NCBI GenBank assembly: GCA_014904845.1
Contig: MU119292.1
Coordinates: 124,001-188,000, forward strand
Direction of reading: 5' to 3'
Length of the DNA: 64,000 nt
Origin: Acephala macrosclerotiorum
Lineage: Eukaryota > Ascomycota > Leotiomycetes > Helotiales > Mollisiaceae
Shown: one piece after another, positions 32,801 through 44,136 of the stretch
Position numbering within the stretch: position 1 is the stretch's first letter
Layout: the number at the start of each line of letters is the position of its first letter
The notes under the pieces: model-generated
The model's input: only the letters and a program-made list of their open reading frames with translations
What the model was told of the DNA's origin: nothing
Databases searched by the model: none
Position numbers and translations under genes: made by a program

Positions 32801-35800
32801 GCAATATTGATTGGGGATCATCTTCAATTGCGTCCACGAATCTCGAACATTAGGCTCTCAATGGAATACGACCGCGCAGGTCCCAAATACAACCTCGATG
32901 AATCACTATTCGAACGGCTAGCGAACTCAAGTTTCGGAGACTGTAACACGAGCGGAGGAGAGGAGGGGGGGAGGGGGAAATTTCCCATTGCGCAGCTAGA
33001 TCATCAGCGACGAATGCATCCTGCCATTTCCACCCTCATCCGCGAGACTCTTTACCCTCGCCTCCGAGATCATCCTGACACGACCCTCTACCCTGAAATT
33101 CCCGGTATGAAACGTAGGTTATTTTGGTTCGACCACCGCAAGACGGAAGACGCCGGCGATCCTGGAGAGCCGATGCAAAGTAAGACGAATACGTGGGAGG
33201 CCAAAATGGTGACGGGCTTAGTGAGACATCTTTGTAGACAAGGGAAGTATAAGCCTGGTGAAATTGCAGTGTTGACACCTTATGTGGGACAGTTGAGGAT
33301 ATTGAGGGATATGTTGGAGGAGGTGGTGGAGCTTATTATTGGGGAGAGGGACTTAGCGGATCTGGATGCTTCGGAGATAGGAGTTGGTGGAAGAGGTAGC
33401 TATGATAAGAAGGAGCGGCCGCCACAGCAGATGGTGAGAAAAGGGAACTTGTCAGATGAGTTAAGGATGGCTACCGTGGACAATTTTCAGGTAAGGGAGT
33501 TGCAATTAAATTGTCTTGGGCAACTAATCATTTCAATCATTTGATTGTTAGGGCGATGAGGCAACCGTAGTTATTGTCTCCCTAGTAAGAAGCAACAAAA
33601 ATCGAAACTGCGGCTTTCTCAAAACGCCCAACAGAATCAATGTTCTCTTGAGGTAAGAATGGGAGCTTCCTAGTCTACAACTCCTCATCAAATGGCGAGT
33701 CAGTAACTGACCTATCACTTCTAGTCGCGCCAAACATGGTATGTACATAATTGGTGACGCCAACACCTCCTCCGACGCTCCAATGTGGTCAGATGTCATT
33801 CGACTGCTAGAAAAAAATGGTGACATCGGTCCAAAACTAGAGCTGCAATGCTCCCGTCACCCTTCTAACAAAATCTATGTCTCCTCCCCTGACGACTTTG
33901 CAATCCACGCCCCAGAGGGTGGATGTGCGGAAAAATGCGGCTTGCGACGAGATTGCGGACATAGCTGCGCGATCAAATGCCATTCCACGACGCTACATGA
34001 AGCGGTCAAGTGTATGGAGTTGTGCACGAGGCTTAGGGAGTGTGGGCATTTGTGTTCGAAGAAATGCAATGCCCCGTGTGGAGAATGCACTGAGAAGCTC
34101 CATGATGTTGTGCTTCCTTGCGGGCATACGGCCGAAGAAGTGGAATGCCATTGTATAGAGAATCTTGCCAGCGTGCAATGCGAACAGCCCGTGGTGCACA
34201 CAATGCGCGAATGCGGCCATAACATCACGATACGGTGCCACGAAAGCAAGAAGGCTATCACCTGCTCGCATCCCTGCGACACCAGCCTGCCTTGCGGGCA
34301 CACATGCCGAAAGTTATGCTCGATTCATGATCACGGTTCTTGCGACACTCCTTGCGGCCGATCATTCACAACTTGTTCGCACACTTGCAGTCAACCATGT
34401 CATTCTGGCACTCCCTGTCCTCCTTGCGATCGGGACTGTGAGGTACGATGCAGACATAGCAAATGTCCCAAGAAGTGTACCGATCCGTGCCCTCCTTGCG
34501 CAGAGATATGTGGATGGAGTTGTGATCACCGGCGCGATCGTTGCAACCTGCCATGCGCGGTCCCTTGTGAGATCATCCCTTGTAATCGTCGCTGCGAGAA
34601 GAAGCTAGTGCCTTGTGGACATCAGTGCCCAGGGCTTTGTGGGGAGCGGTGTCCGGATTGCAAGTTTTGCCAGATCTGCTGTGCGCCGGACATCCGCGAT
34701 CGAACTGTTGACTTCATTATGTTTGAGAAATACGGCGAAATTGAGATTGACGAGAATCCATTGATCTTCCTCTCTTGTGGACACTTCTATACGGTCTCCA
34801 GCCTTGATGGCATTTTGGAACTGACTCAACACTATGTCACAGACTCCTCAACGGGCAATATTGTCCGCCCAAAATTGTTGCAGCGGGTAGTAACTTCCGG
34901 GAGCGCGCCTAAAGGATGCCCAGAGTGTCGCAGGCCACTGAGAGATGTCGACCGTTATAACCGGATAGTCAAGAAAGCATTACTGGACGAGGCAACAAGG
35001 CGGTTTGTCGCACAGGCCAATTCAAAGTGTGCGGAGTTGGAGGAGGAGATTCAGAACCGAGAGATGAAAGTTGAGGGTGAGAGAAGGCAGTTCATACTGG
35101 AGTGGTCCCAGGCAGCTGGCGAGTCGAGAGACTCAGATCAAGTCGAGAATTCCCTGAAGGCGTACCAAGCAGAAGGGACTCGGCTCCAAAAACGAATTCA
35201 CAAATTCACCAAGTCTGTGGAGAAGACAGAGCAGCCGTTTGGGAGGGTGAATGATATATTCACCTGTGCGGTCGCTAGACAGCGAGAAATAATGGCAAAT
35301 GCCTTTGAGCTTGATGAATCAGTCATCCAGACCGGGTTCCAATTTCGGGGCAAATGTCTCAGTCTTCGACTCGACTGGGCCATGCTCTGGGATTTCGATA
35401 CAATCTACAGCAACAACACCATCGATTCACGTATCCATTCTGCGTTGAGCAATGCGGTAGCAGACCGAATTCAAGGGCTTATTGGCAAATGTCTCTCGCT
35501 TATAGAATCCAGTCGAAATGCCAAATTCCCACAACAAGAAGCGGAAGCGCAGATTTACCACGCACTATTCTCCATGCTCTCGCTCAGCAATTCCCGGGCG
35601 CGAGGCCGATCACTCGACGAGGCTACCGAGGCGTCAACGCGTTTGCGTGCGAGGGAGAGTTTACGGGAGTGTGAGAGTTTGTGTTCGCGATATCCAGGCA
35701 CGTTAGCATATCTGAAGGACGATGTTGAAAAGGCGAGGAGGGTGGTTAATGGCGGGACTTTTTATAGTCTTGTCACGACAGAAGAAAAGCGGGAGGTTTA

Positions 35801-36074
35801 TAGAGCTATGGCACAGCAGTTTTCCGGGACAGGCCATTGGTATTATTGTCGAAATAATCATCCGGTAAGACCGTCTCTGTTTATGACCTCCACTGATTTA
35901 GCCCGAAATTACTAACTACTAGCGAAATTGCAGTTCACGGTAGGAGAATGTGGAATGCCAATGGAAGAGGCTCGATGTCCCCAATGCGGGCAGCCGATCG
36001 GAGGTCTTGATCATACTCCTTCCCAAGGGGTTCGTAGAGCAGAAGACCTAGACGTCGAGTTTGGTAGTACTTAG
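29802..36074 (+). CDS. ZNFX1-type helicase with NFX1 zinc fingers
   Basis: Exons 29802-29830, 29890-31917, 32032-33490, 33552-33652, 33725-35864 and 35934-36074 give 1,965 aa from the ATG at 29802. A helical N-terminal region (LATEGGLARIRQIVETDFF) precedes an SF1 helicase with Walker A GPPGTGKS (near 31830), ICEEAGEV as motif II, LIGDHLQLRP, LDHQRRMHP and VDNFQGDEATVVIVSLVRSN. Then come repeated Cys/His-rich NFX1 fingers (33.9-34.7 kb) and the C-terminal RZ-type finger GHWYYCRNNHP-FTVGECGMPM. Relatives act in RNA silencing and antiviral RNA sensing (Neurospora SAD-3/Hrr1 type, animal ZNFX1). Phases of all five introns agree. The frame is also open upstream into the C2H2 gene. Confidence 0.88.
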
Positions 36075-36404
36075 TTACATCCGGAAGTTTTCATGGCTAG
36101 AAAAAACATTAGGCGCCCTGAGACATAGAGTGCCTCAGCGGGGGTGCCTCTAGCGATCTAAAATCGAAATTTGATGCAAGTTAGTTTGAGGCGCTCTAAT
36201 TTGGGGTAATTACTCCCTGTTTTGAAAGTGAAAGTGACTAGAGCAAAGTGTGTGCTAATGTCCCGCAAAAGATGGAACATTCTGCTTTTCTACATGTTCC
36301 TAGGAAGTCATTGCATTGCTAGAATGAAGCCCCTCCAGGCCACCAACATCCTCCAAAGCATATCCTTCGATGTTCTGAGATTGCTGGGACTTCCATTGAC
36401 CACT
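36075..36404. other. Spacer with a stray copy of the 4-6 kb repeat core
   Basis: Near 36255-36335 the phrases ATGTCCCGCAAAAGATGGAA, CATTCTGCTT and TTGCATTGCTAGAATGAAG resemble one unit of the array at 4-6 kb. No gene is seen. Confidence 0.4.
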
Positions 36405-37520
36405 CTAGACCTCCGTGACTCCCAATGCTTCTAATTCCGCCACATCAGTCTCAAAGTGTCGAAGGCCTAGTACCACCTTAACGTCACCGACATCCCGATT
36501 CAATAAATCCAAACCCAAAAACGCATCTCTCAAGCCCAAGATAGACACCCCGACACCCTTCGAAGCAGTATCCTTAAGCTTTTGCAAATGTCCCTCGAAC
36601 TTCCGGACAATCTCCTTCTGAACCTTGAGCTGAAGCTGCAACTCAGGGGTAATAAGCGAGGTCTTGGCGACAGCCGGGGTCTTCTCCTTTATATCTTTCA
36701 ACACCTCTACAGTCGCTTTATGAAAGCCGAGATGGCAACCCATTGGGCAAGCAAGTGCAAGGAAATTGAGCACATTGTCTGGGCGGAGGAAAGAGTTTAT
36801 TTCGAGAAGTGCCTTCTTCAATCCTGAGACAATCTCTGGGCCGTATGCTTGAAGTGCAACTTCGTAAGGAACCTCACGGCCAGAGTTGTTGACGTGGTCC
36901 TTGAAGCAAGTCGTTAGTAGGGCTTCCAATCACGAATGTGGTGTCTTCTTTGTTCCAGATATGCAGGGACTTCATCGAGAATCTCCAGAATCAAGATTTT
37001 GAAATTTTGATCTCTGAGTGGAAGTTGACGAACGGATGCAAGTCTAGGACATTGAGAAAGACTCTGACACTTACAAAGGCTGCTTGGAACCTGTCATCAC
37101 CAAGTATCATCTCAGACAACTTCTTTGCCTCCTCCGTTGTCAATGGTCCATCGCCAAGGGCAAAGGTGACGCACAACAAATCGTCTTCCTCGATGTCATC
37201 AATCATACCCATACCCTCGAGCTTGCCATTCTTCAAATCCTTTAAGAGATCACCAATTCGGCTGAGGAAGAATCGATTGTTCGAAGCCTCGTAGTAGCGG
37301 ACGCATCGATTGATGGTTTCTTCGAAAGTTCTCGGAGTTCTGAGTTCTTCGAACTTCAGGCGTTGGACGAAGGTGAGGTTGATGTTGCCTGGCATGAGGC
37401 CGAGAGCATCGAGTGTGAGCTAGGAATAGAAGTTAGTCTTTGAATGTCTAGATATAGCTGGGAAGTTGAGAACACAAAAATCTAATGATGACTTACTCCG
37501 GTGGAAGGTAGAGTCGCCAT
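36405..37520 (-). CDS. Uncharacterised protein, member C of the local gene family
   Basis: Exons on minus 37520-37497, 37419-37075 and 36899-36405 give 287 aa, the same length as the 15.0-kb relative. The first exon encodes only MATLPSTG; intron 1 has a normal GTAAGT donor. The family signature reads CVRYYEASNNRFFLSRIGDL, followed by LCVTFALGDGPLTTEEAKKL. The C-terminal half is predicted helical, with a hydrophobic stretch NFLALACPMGCHLGFH. A TACTAAC branch point 16 bases before the exon 3 acceptor supports that junction. No known domain is recognised and no cofactor or catalytic motif stands out, so the function is unknown. Confidence 0.8.
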
Positions 37521-38075
37521 GGTGACCCGTTGATGATTTGGTTGTTGACGAGGTGAAGTAAAGACTTGAAGTTGGAGATCGATTGCGAAGGAGCTAGGTT
37601 GGCGCGTTCAGACTAGTTGTCGAAGGTGAAGGCGAAGCGAAATCAGGCCACTACCCTCACCCCAGTCTCTCTGCAATCGAGCTTCACAACGGTGAATGTT
37701 CTAGGAAGGGTAGAACTTTCCTTCGGGTGCTCTTGAGGCCGTGAGGGTGATTCGCTGGAGTTTGTACGAGGTTAGAGACAGCGAGACGAGTAAGATCACT
37801 TTCTGGCAGATTGAAAAGAAGGATTGACATAGCTATCACCTGTTGACAACGTGTAAATCCAACTCCCTACCACGTCAAGGAGTTTGTCAAAGCATGCTGA
37901 ATTTCGTGAGCGTAAGGCTGCGATGTGCTGGACTCTAGGCCCATCTACCAGTCAATGACTTCATAACTTTCAGCCATCAACATGCCCTGCGTCCCATTCC
38001 CTCCGAACATTTCATCAGATATACCCCGCGTTACTGAGCCCACCCAGTCCGTCCACGCGGCCAAATCCATCCAGT
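37521..38075. other. Intergenic region between two family members
   Basis: No gene seen. It includes the promoter of the 36.4-37.5-kb gene and the 3' flank of the 38.1-39.3-kb gene, both on minus. Confidence 0.4.
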
Positions 38076-39265
38076 TCAGGCCTGGCCTCGAAATAGCCCC
38101 TGGTGGAGACACTTCCTCGTCAGAGACACGAGGTCATCATGATTAATGCCCAATTCCTCCAACTCCTCCTCCAATTCCTTGAGAAGACCAAGACGAGTTT
38201 TCTTCCTAAAGAAATCTAGTCCTTTATCTAAGACGACTAGAGCGAATTTCTCAGTTGTAACGTCCTGATACGGTCTAGGAACACCCTTCTTGGCATCCTC
38301 CAAGATCTTGTTTGCCTTAGTCTCGAACGCTCCAAGGAAGATCTTGATCTCGTAGAGGGCACGAGTGAGTTCAAATTTGACATCGATATTCTTGATCCAG
38401 GCCTTGTTGGTAGTAGCTCCTCGTCTAAAGATGTCACAGACATGTTTCTTGGCACCACGGACGATATCGCTCGGGTCCTCGGTTTGATGTTGTCCGTCAA
38501 TGGAAAATTGATGAACGATGCCATAGTATAAGAAGACAAAGCCATGCTCAAGTTCAATGTAGGTTCCTAAAGACCGGATATTAGCTCCCTCTGAAATGTC
38601 TTAAAATAGTAAAAACTCTCGAAATTCACGTGCCTCTAGAGAGCAAGCCTTCCTTCAGAGCCTGAATCCTAGCGGCAGTAATTGCCTCTGGTCGTGGCTT
38701 GAATTGCCCATTGACAAAAGCTTGAAGTTCGGGACCTGGAGTAGTGGGAACCTGACTAAATGAGATACGCCGAGGCTGCTGGGATATTAGCACCTGTTAT
38801 AGTTTGGACAGAATCGCAGATGACACGGGGTAATACTAACCTGAGCATTGGCACCTCCGCGGGCAAGGGCTTCCTCACGCAACTTCAGGGCTTCCTTCTT
38901 GCTCAAATTTTGGCCGCCATAAAGGAAGTAGGCAATGCGCAGCAGGTCAGCTTCAATGAAACCTTGATCGACCAAGTCGAGGAGAGCCCCGCCGTTAGAT
39001 CGGGCATCTTGCATGATCGTACGGATCTTATCAAGGAAGAACTTGTTGTCGCTGGCTTCGTAGAATTGTAGGAGGCGGTGAATGTTGCTTGCACGCTGCT
39101 TGCTAAATGCCATATAGGCAATGTTGGCGCCGTCCCCAAGTGCAGCAAACTCGTCCTCCGTCAAACCGCCTAGATTATCCTACAGAACAAGAGTCGTCAG
39201 CTTCTTTCGAGAGTCGTGGATTGGGTTGGTACATTGCTTACATAACGTACTAGAGCTGGCGCCAT
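38076..39265 (-). CDS. Uncharacterised protein, member D of the local gene family
   Basis: Exons on minus 39265-39242, 39179-38841, 38751-38634 and 38566-38076 give 323 aa. The first exon again has eight codons (MAPALVRY) and a phase-0 GTAAGC donor. The signature is LLQFYEASDNKFFLDKIRTI, then LLRIAYFLYGGQNLSKKEAL. The C-terminal part (GTYIELEHGFVFLYYGIVHQ, then a helical stretch with KKTRLGLLKELEEELEELG) has diverged from the other two members. Intron 3 (38633-38567) seems to begin with GC (GCACGT), because the nearest GT donor gives a stop; a GCTAAT branch point is in place. Function unknown. Confidence 0.75.
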
Positions 39266-39711
39266 CTTGGGTCAACTTCTCCAAGTTGTCTTGAGTTGTC
39301 GGTAGTTGTTCGCAGAAGGCCGAGAGCCGCAATAGATCGAGATTATAAAGGACGGCGAGCCGTCGAAAGACGCTAGCGATACGCGCTAGAGCGTAAGGCT
39401 CTGGAAGAGAGTCTCATCCGTATGAAGCAAAGGCGGCAAAGCGGGATCGAGCCGCAAAAGGTGAATTTGCTTTGAAGAAATGGAGCTGGACAGGGTAAGT
39501 AATGGACAAAACATTGGTGGACTCAACTTTATGTTTACCAGCTAAGACAGACACCATTCTAAGTCAACCCCTACGATAAAGCTCGCAAAATGCCTTAAAT
39601 GTTTGTTCGTTCATAGCCATGCATTCCTATCCTTGAATGTTGACCGAGATGTCCATCCCCTCTCCAAAAAGCTCACTCCACCTTGCCAGTCCCTACAAAC
39701 AAAAACACCAC
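39266..39711. other. Promoter side of member D
   Basis: No gene seen. The sequence just above 39265 on minus should carry the promoter of the preceding gene. Confidence 0.35.
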
Positions 39712-39821
39712 CTAAAGATATGCCTCAAGATGTTTCGTATCTTATCAAGGAAGCACTTATTGTCGCTTACCTCGTAGGGCTTGGCCAAGTGCATGATCTT
39801 CTCCTCAGCCCCGCGAGACAT
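39712..39821 (-). pseudogene. Relic fragment of the local gene family
   Basis: On minus, ~35 codons read LAKPYEVSDNKCFLDKIRNI followed by LRHIF, aligned with the signature FYEASDNKFFLDKIRTI of the 38.1-39.3-kb gene. Nothing on either side continues the match in frame. About 480 bases away (near 40310 on minus) LQYGFVFLYIRTAF resembles the later LEHGFVFLYYGIVH segment of the same gene, in the wrong order for one gene, so these may be scattered pieces. Confidence 0.6.
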
Positions 39822-40684
39822 TTTGGAATCTTTGAATGATTATGTTGCAGCGACGACGATGGCTCCAAAAATAAAGAAAATGACGAGAGTCGAAGAACAG
39901 GACGGACGGGAATGTTTCGTCATGATATACACATATCCGATCCATTTTTTGCTGGGAACCACATTATGGATCCTCAAATGATGCGCAAAATAGATCTGTT
40001 TGGGAGCAAAGTTTCCAGATGGAGGTAGTTGAAGCTTTGCATCATACAAAAACGCTGAGATGTCATCTTATGGAGCAAGCAATTTTTCAAAGGCAGAGAT
40101 CAGAAGTATAAAAGCTCAATGTACCAAAGTAAGTTGGACATTTTGTTGCTGAGAGTCCTACTCAGGAGCCCATGCAGATGTACAAACATCCTCAATAAAA
40201 GCGTGCAATGCATTACTTTGGGTTGATTGCAAGATGGGATGGAATAGCCCAAGTAAGGCAAGCTAGCAAACGCCGTTCGTATATAAAGAAACACGAAACC
40301 ATACTGCAAGTCAACCTTGAAAAAGCAAACAGTGAGGATCTGCCTGGTGAGGGACCGGCTGGCAACTTCTCGATTGAGCGGATGCTGATTAACAGGATAC
40401 GAATCAAAATACCGAATGTCTCGTCTTTTTTAGTAATAATGTAAGGAAATATGTAAACGTTTGTTGTTTCATGAGCTGGGACTTTGATGTTGAGAGGTTT
40501 GAGAGATGATACTCGAAATTTTCAGCCCACCACGGTGGCCGCTGCGGCGCAGTCGGGACTACGTGACTATACAACCATTTCCCAAACCAGCTTGATGATG
40601 TCTGAGTAAGTATCCCGATGCAATTGAGGCTCTAGTCTGGCTTGGGGCTCTGATTCTATTTATCATACCTCGAGACTCACCTTA

Positions 40685-41177
40685 CAGCGTTGCAACTAAC
40701 TAGTGCGAAACTTGAAAATTTGGCGAGAACACCAAAAAGGGTGAACACTCAAACTCTACTATTGCCCCTACCTCCTACATCACCAATAACACTCTCTATT
40801 GCTTATCCCTTTAGAAATACCTTATTTAATCGTCAAATTTCTATTTAAACTATGTATTTTATAGTTTAAATTTATAGTTGCAAAGTTATAAAAAATGAAA
40901 ATAGTAAAGCTTAATTTTTAGCCTCGCTAAAATTCTATGCGAAAAAAAGTCTCAAAATCGTCTAATAAGCATATTGCACTTTATTTACTAGTTACACTTT
41001 TAGCATTTTTAAAAAGTAGATGTAATAAATAAAAGAATATTTCTCTATAAAGTTACTAATTTTTATTTTGCATTAGAGTAGTATAAGAAGAGCGGTGATT
41101 TTTGAGTTTTGCGATTTTTACACTTTTTTGGTGTTCTCGCCAATTTTCGAGTTTCGCACTAGTTAGTTGCAACGCTG
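40685..41177. mobile_element. MITE-like element with ~55-bp inverted ends and TA target duplication
   Basis: The left end CAGCGTTGCAACTAACTAGT continues for about 55 bases and is repeated inverted at 41122-41177 with a few changes. TA flanks both ends (40683-40684 and 41178-41179), as expected of Tc1/mariner-type insertion. The ~380-bp middle is AT-rich and non-coding, so the element would need a transposase supplied elsewhere. Confidence 0.8.
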
Positions 41178-41345
41178 TAAATTATTTGTTGCTACCCCTC
41201 TCACGTGAACTGAGCTAGGACCCTATCAGCTCGCTTCTGACGTCGACATACCGAGTACCTCGAGCCCCTTTTCCTTCTCGTGGCAACCCTCTTTTCATCT
41301 CAATTCAATTCACAATTGTTCCGCAATAATCAACAACATGCTGGG

Positions 41346-42633
41346 ATGGATTCTGGGACGTCAGTCAAGAAGCGGCGACGACCAGACGACGACAAGATCA
41401 GTCCCCCGCCTCTTCGACGGAAACGCGATGTCGATGCTTCCGAAACGTCTACTGAGTTCGAGGAACACAAAGCCAGTACGAACACTATACCAGCAGAGGA
41501 TTCTTTTCAGATCTATAGTTGGAATGTCAACAGTATCACACATCTTTTGCCGAAGACGCAGAAATCTATCAAGTCCTTCTTTGTCCCACCCTCACCTCAA
41601 GGAGAAGATGAATCCGAAGAGGAAAACTCAAAGTTAGTGCCGCTAAGGGAATTCTTGAGACGGCATAAATGGCCACAGTTTCTTGGACTTCAAGAAGTCA
41701 AGATCTCTCCAAAAGACGAATCCACTAAACGCGCTGTCGAGAAAGCGGCTAACGGCGATGGAGATCCCACATACAAAGCTTACTTCTCTCTCCCAAGAGA
41801 CAAGTACAATGCAACAGGATGGGGTGGTAAGGTGCACGGCGTTTGCACTCTTCTTCGTGGAGACGCTGCCGGACTTTCGGGACAAAGAACGAGGGAGGTC
41901 GATTGGGATTGAGGGCCGAGTTCTGGTGACCGAGATCCCCGCCTTCCAGAATTTGGTTATCATCAATAGCTACTGGGTCAATGGAACTATGAATTCATAC
42001 CGCAGTCCGGAAACCGGAGTTGTCATTAGTACGCGACATGACCGCAAGCGACAGTTCCATTCCTTGATGCTCGAAGTCAAATCCTACCAAGCCAAAGGCT
42101 GGGAGGTCATTTTTGTGGGCGATATGAACGTTGCTCGCACACCTCTCGATGGCTATCCTGGAATTAGACTTGGTAGCGAACATGTCAAAAATCGGGCAGA
42201 TTTCAATTGAAAATTCTTCGAGGATGAAGATGGGATGCATGCTATCGATACTTGGCGATGTATGTAGCATTTTGCCCCTTATCTGGCGATATCTTCAGAG
42301 CCGAAAGCACGGACTCGGCTCCTTAGCTCTTCGACTCCCATATCATACTTTGAATCTCATACTGACTTGTCTATAGGGATCCATGGCAACAAGAGAGGCT
42401 ACAGCTATCACGGAGAAAATGCAGAGGATTGGAGATCGAGTTGTGATAGAGTCGATCTTGGCATCGTCACTCGAGGACTGGTCGACAAGAAAGCTTTAGT
42501 GGGGGCAGAGATCTACGAGAGTGTTGCAGAACGAGGAGGAAGCGACCATGTCCCAATTTCCATGGTACTTTCTGCGAGACGGATAATGGATGATGCGGCC
42601 ACGAGAAAATCAGAAGGGGGAGGTGCGACTTGA
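41346..42633 (+). pseudogene. Broken AP-endonuclease (exonuclease III family) gene
   Basis: The frame starts MDSGTSVKKRRRPDDDK and shows exo III family motifs in order: IYSWNVNS, LGLQEVKI, a conserved AYFSLPRDKYNATGWGGKVHG block, then VIFVGDMNVARTPLD, SSCDRVDLGIV and GGSDHVPI (catalytic Asp-His pair near 42550). Two lesions break it. A frame change falls near 41908, where REVDWD meets EGRVLVTE, and a TGA at 42208 lies where the family has a residue between FN and KFFED. An intron 42254-42376 with GTATGT...CTATAG ends remains recognisable. Family members cut DNA 5' to abasic sites in base-excision repair. Sequencing error is possible but would need two events. Confidence 0.75.
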
Positions 42634-42883
42634 CCGAGATTTGTGGTGGTGGGTGCGTCTTGGGACCTCTTTCCCAACTTAAACAAGTCCGACATGACCT
42701 TCCGTGGTGACCTCGATCTTCCCCTCTGGGCATTCTTCCATCATCAAAAACATCAAGTATCATCAATACAGCATCGTCAACCTCGCCAGGTAAGATTATA
42801 TCGCACATCGCAGATTCGGGGTTCCTCGCGGAAATCGCCATCTTTCAATCTTCTTCCCAGCACCGGACTTTCACAAATTCACG

Positions 42884-43907
42884 ATGGTTGGAGCCAACTC
42901 TCAAAAGAGTCGCCGGAAAAGCTCTGGCGTATGCCCTTTACTCCCTACTCTATGGAATGGTATAGCTTACTGACACCACGCCATCGTAGTCATACGCCGG
43001 ATTAGCAGTCGTCCTAGTGCACCCAAAAGAAGAGAATAGGTTCTAGAGATTCCATCAATTTTACGACTGTTGTTGCCCGCCGGAAAAGATTTCCTTATTG
43101 GACCAGCGCGATGCCCCCGACAGAATCCGTGACGCAGAGTCCCAGACCATTGAGGATAATCAGATCGCCAGCCACGAGGCAACGAAGAACCAAAAGATAT
43201 GGGCAAGAAAATACTTCATATCCCGCCTAGCAGAGCTCTCAGAACAGTTCAAAAAGACCACGGCGCCACAAAGTTACGAGATTCTTAAAATTTCCCACAA
43301 TCTGTGGAACATTTATATGGCAACAAAACTCGACTTGGACTCCTTTCCTCGCGGCGGTGATCAGCGGGACGTCATATTGGCCACTATGAAGGCCTGTCTC
43401 AGGAGAGTCCAAAACAAGGAAAAGTACTGGGACATTAAGCTACTCTCCCCGGCCTGCTACCCGGAAGTAGCCACGAGTGAACTTTGCACACACGTCGGAC
43501 TGACGGGCTTTCTCGAAACCTTTGAGGTTGACGCCGGAAGAGATTTCCAAGATGTCCAGGGGCAATTACGCAGTTTAATTCTCGATGGACGACACGTCAC
43601 AGAAGCGCGACTTCGATTGCTGAATGAGGGCCTTCGAAAGTTGTATCCTGATCGCAACCATTGGCGGCCTCTGCTGCAACTCGGTACTAGCCCTGCTACT
43701 ACGTGCCGAATGACACGTCCTCTGATCTTGTTGTTTTGCTACTGGATTGATCAGGTTGAAAAGGAGCATGAAGGCAAGGATGTCTCGGAGGATCTAATAC
43801 ATTCATTGATCGAGAGATCCATACTACACGTCGACATCGTGCCACCGGCTGTCATGTCATATGACAGGTTTCTCGGGAGGGATCGTTTGCAACTGGTGCA
43901 AGAATAG
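42884..43907 (+). pseudogene. Orphan gene with one in-frame stop
   Basis: Exon 42884-42928 (MVGANSQKSRRKSSG) joins across a 61-bp intron (GTATGC...GTAG) to 42990-43907. The joined frame would give ~320 aa but is cut by a TAG at 43044-43046, between ENRF and RFHQFYD. After the stop the frame is open for 287 codons with coding-like composition: a helical, charged protein with KYFISRLAELSEQFKK, a Cys/His-poor middle and YWIDQVEKEHEGKDVSE near the end. I do not recognise the family. Either this is a recent pseudogene, or translation starts downstream of the stop, or the stop is an error. Confidence 0.5.
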
Positions 43908-44136
43908 TGAAGGCAGATTATTTCGCGTTGTTTAAATGTTCCAATTATATGTGACATTAGCAGGAGGTAGCAGCATCGATACAATCAACCCGGCTAGCGT
44001 CCAGTCATAGCGTTTTTCAAAATGGAAATTGCCCCAGACTATCAGGGACTTTCACACAAATCTTCATTTCCGGAAAATCGACGAGACTTCGAATCAAAAT
44101 CATTTAAATAGCTACATAATTACAAAGCAAAACAGA

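Noticed and set aside
35865..35933. Loss of the ZNFX1 C-terminal finger by a stop after HPVRP
   Set aside because: The stop lies inside an intron with GTAAGA donor and CAG acceptor; splicing restores the conserved finger with phase 0.
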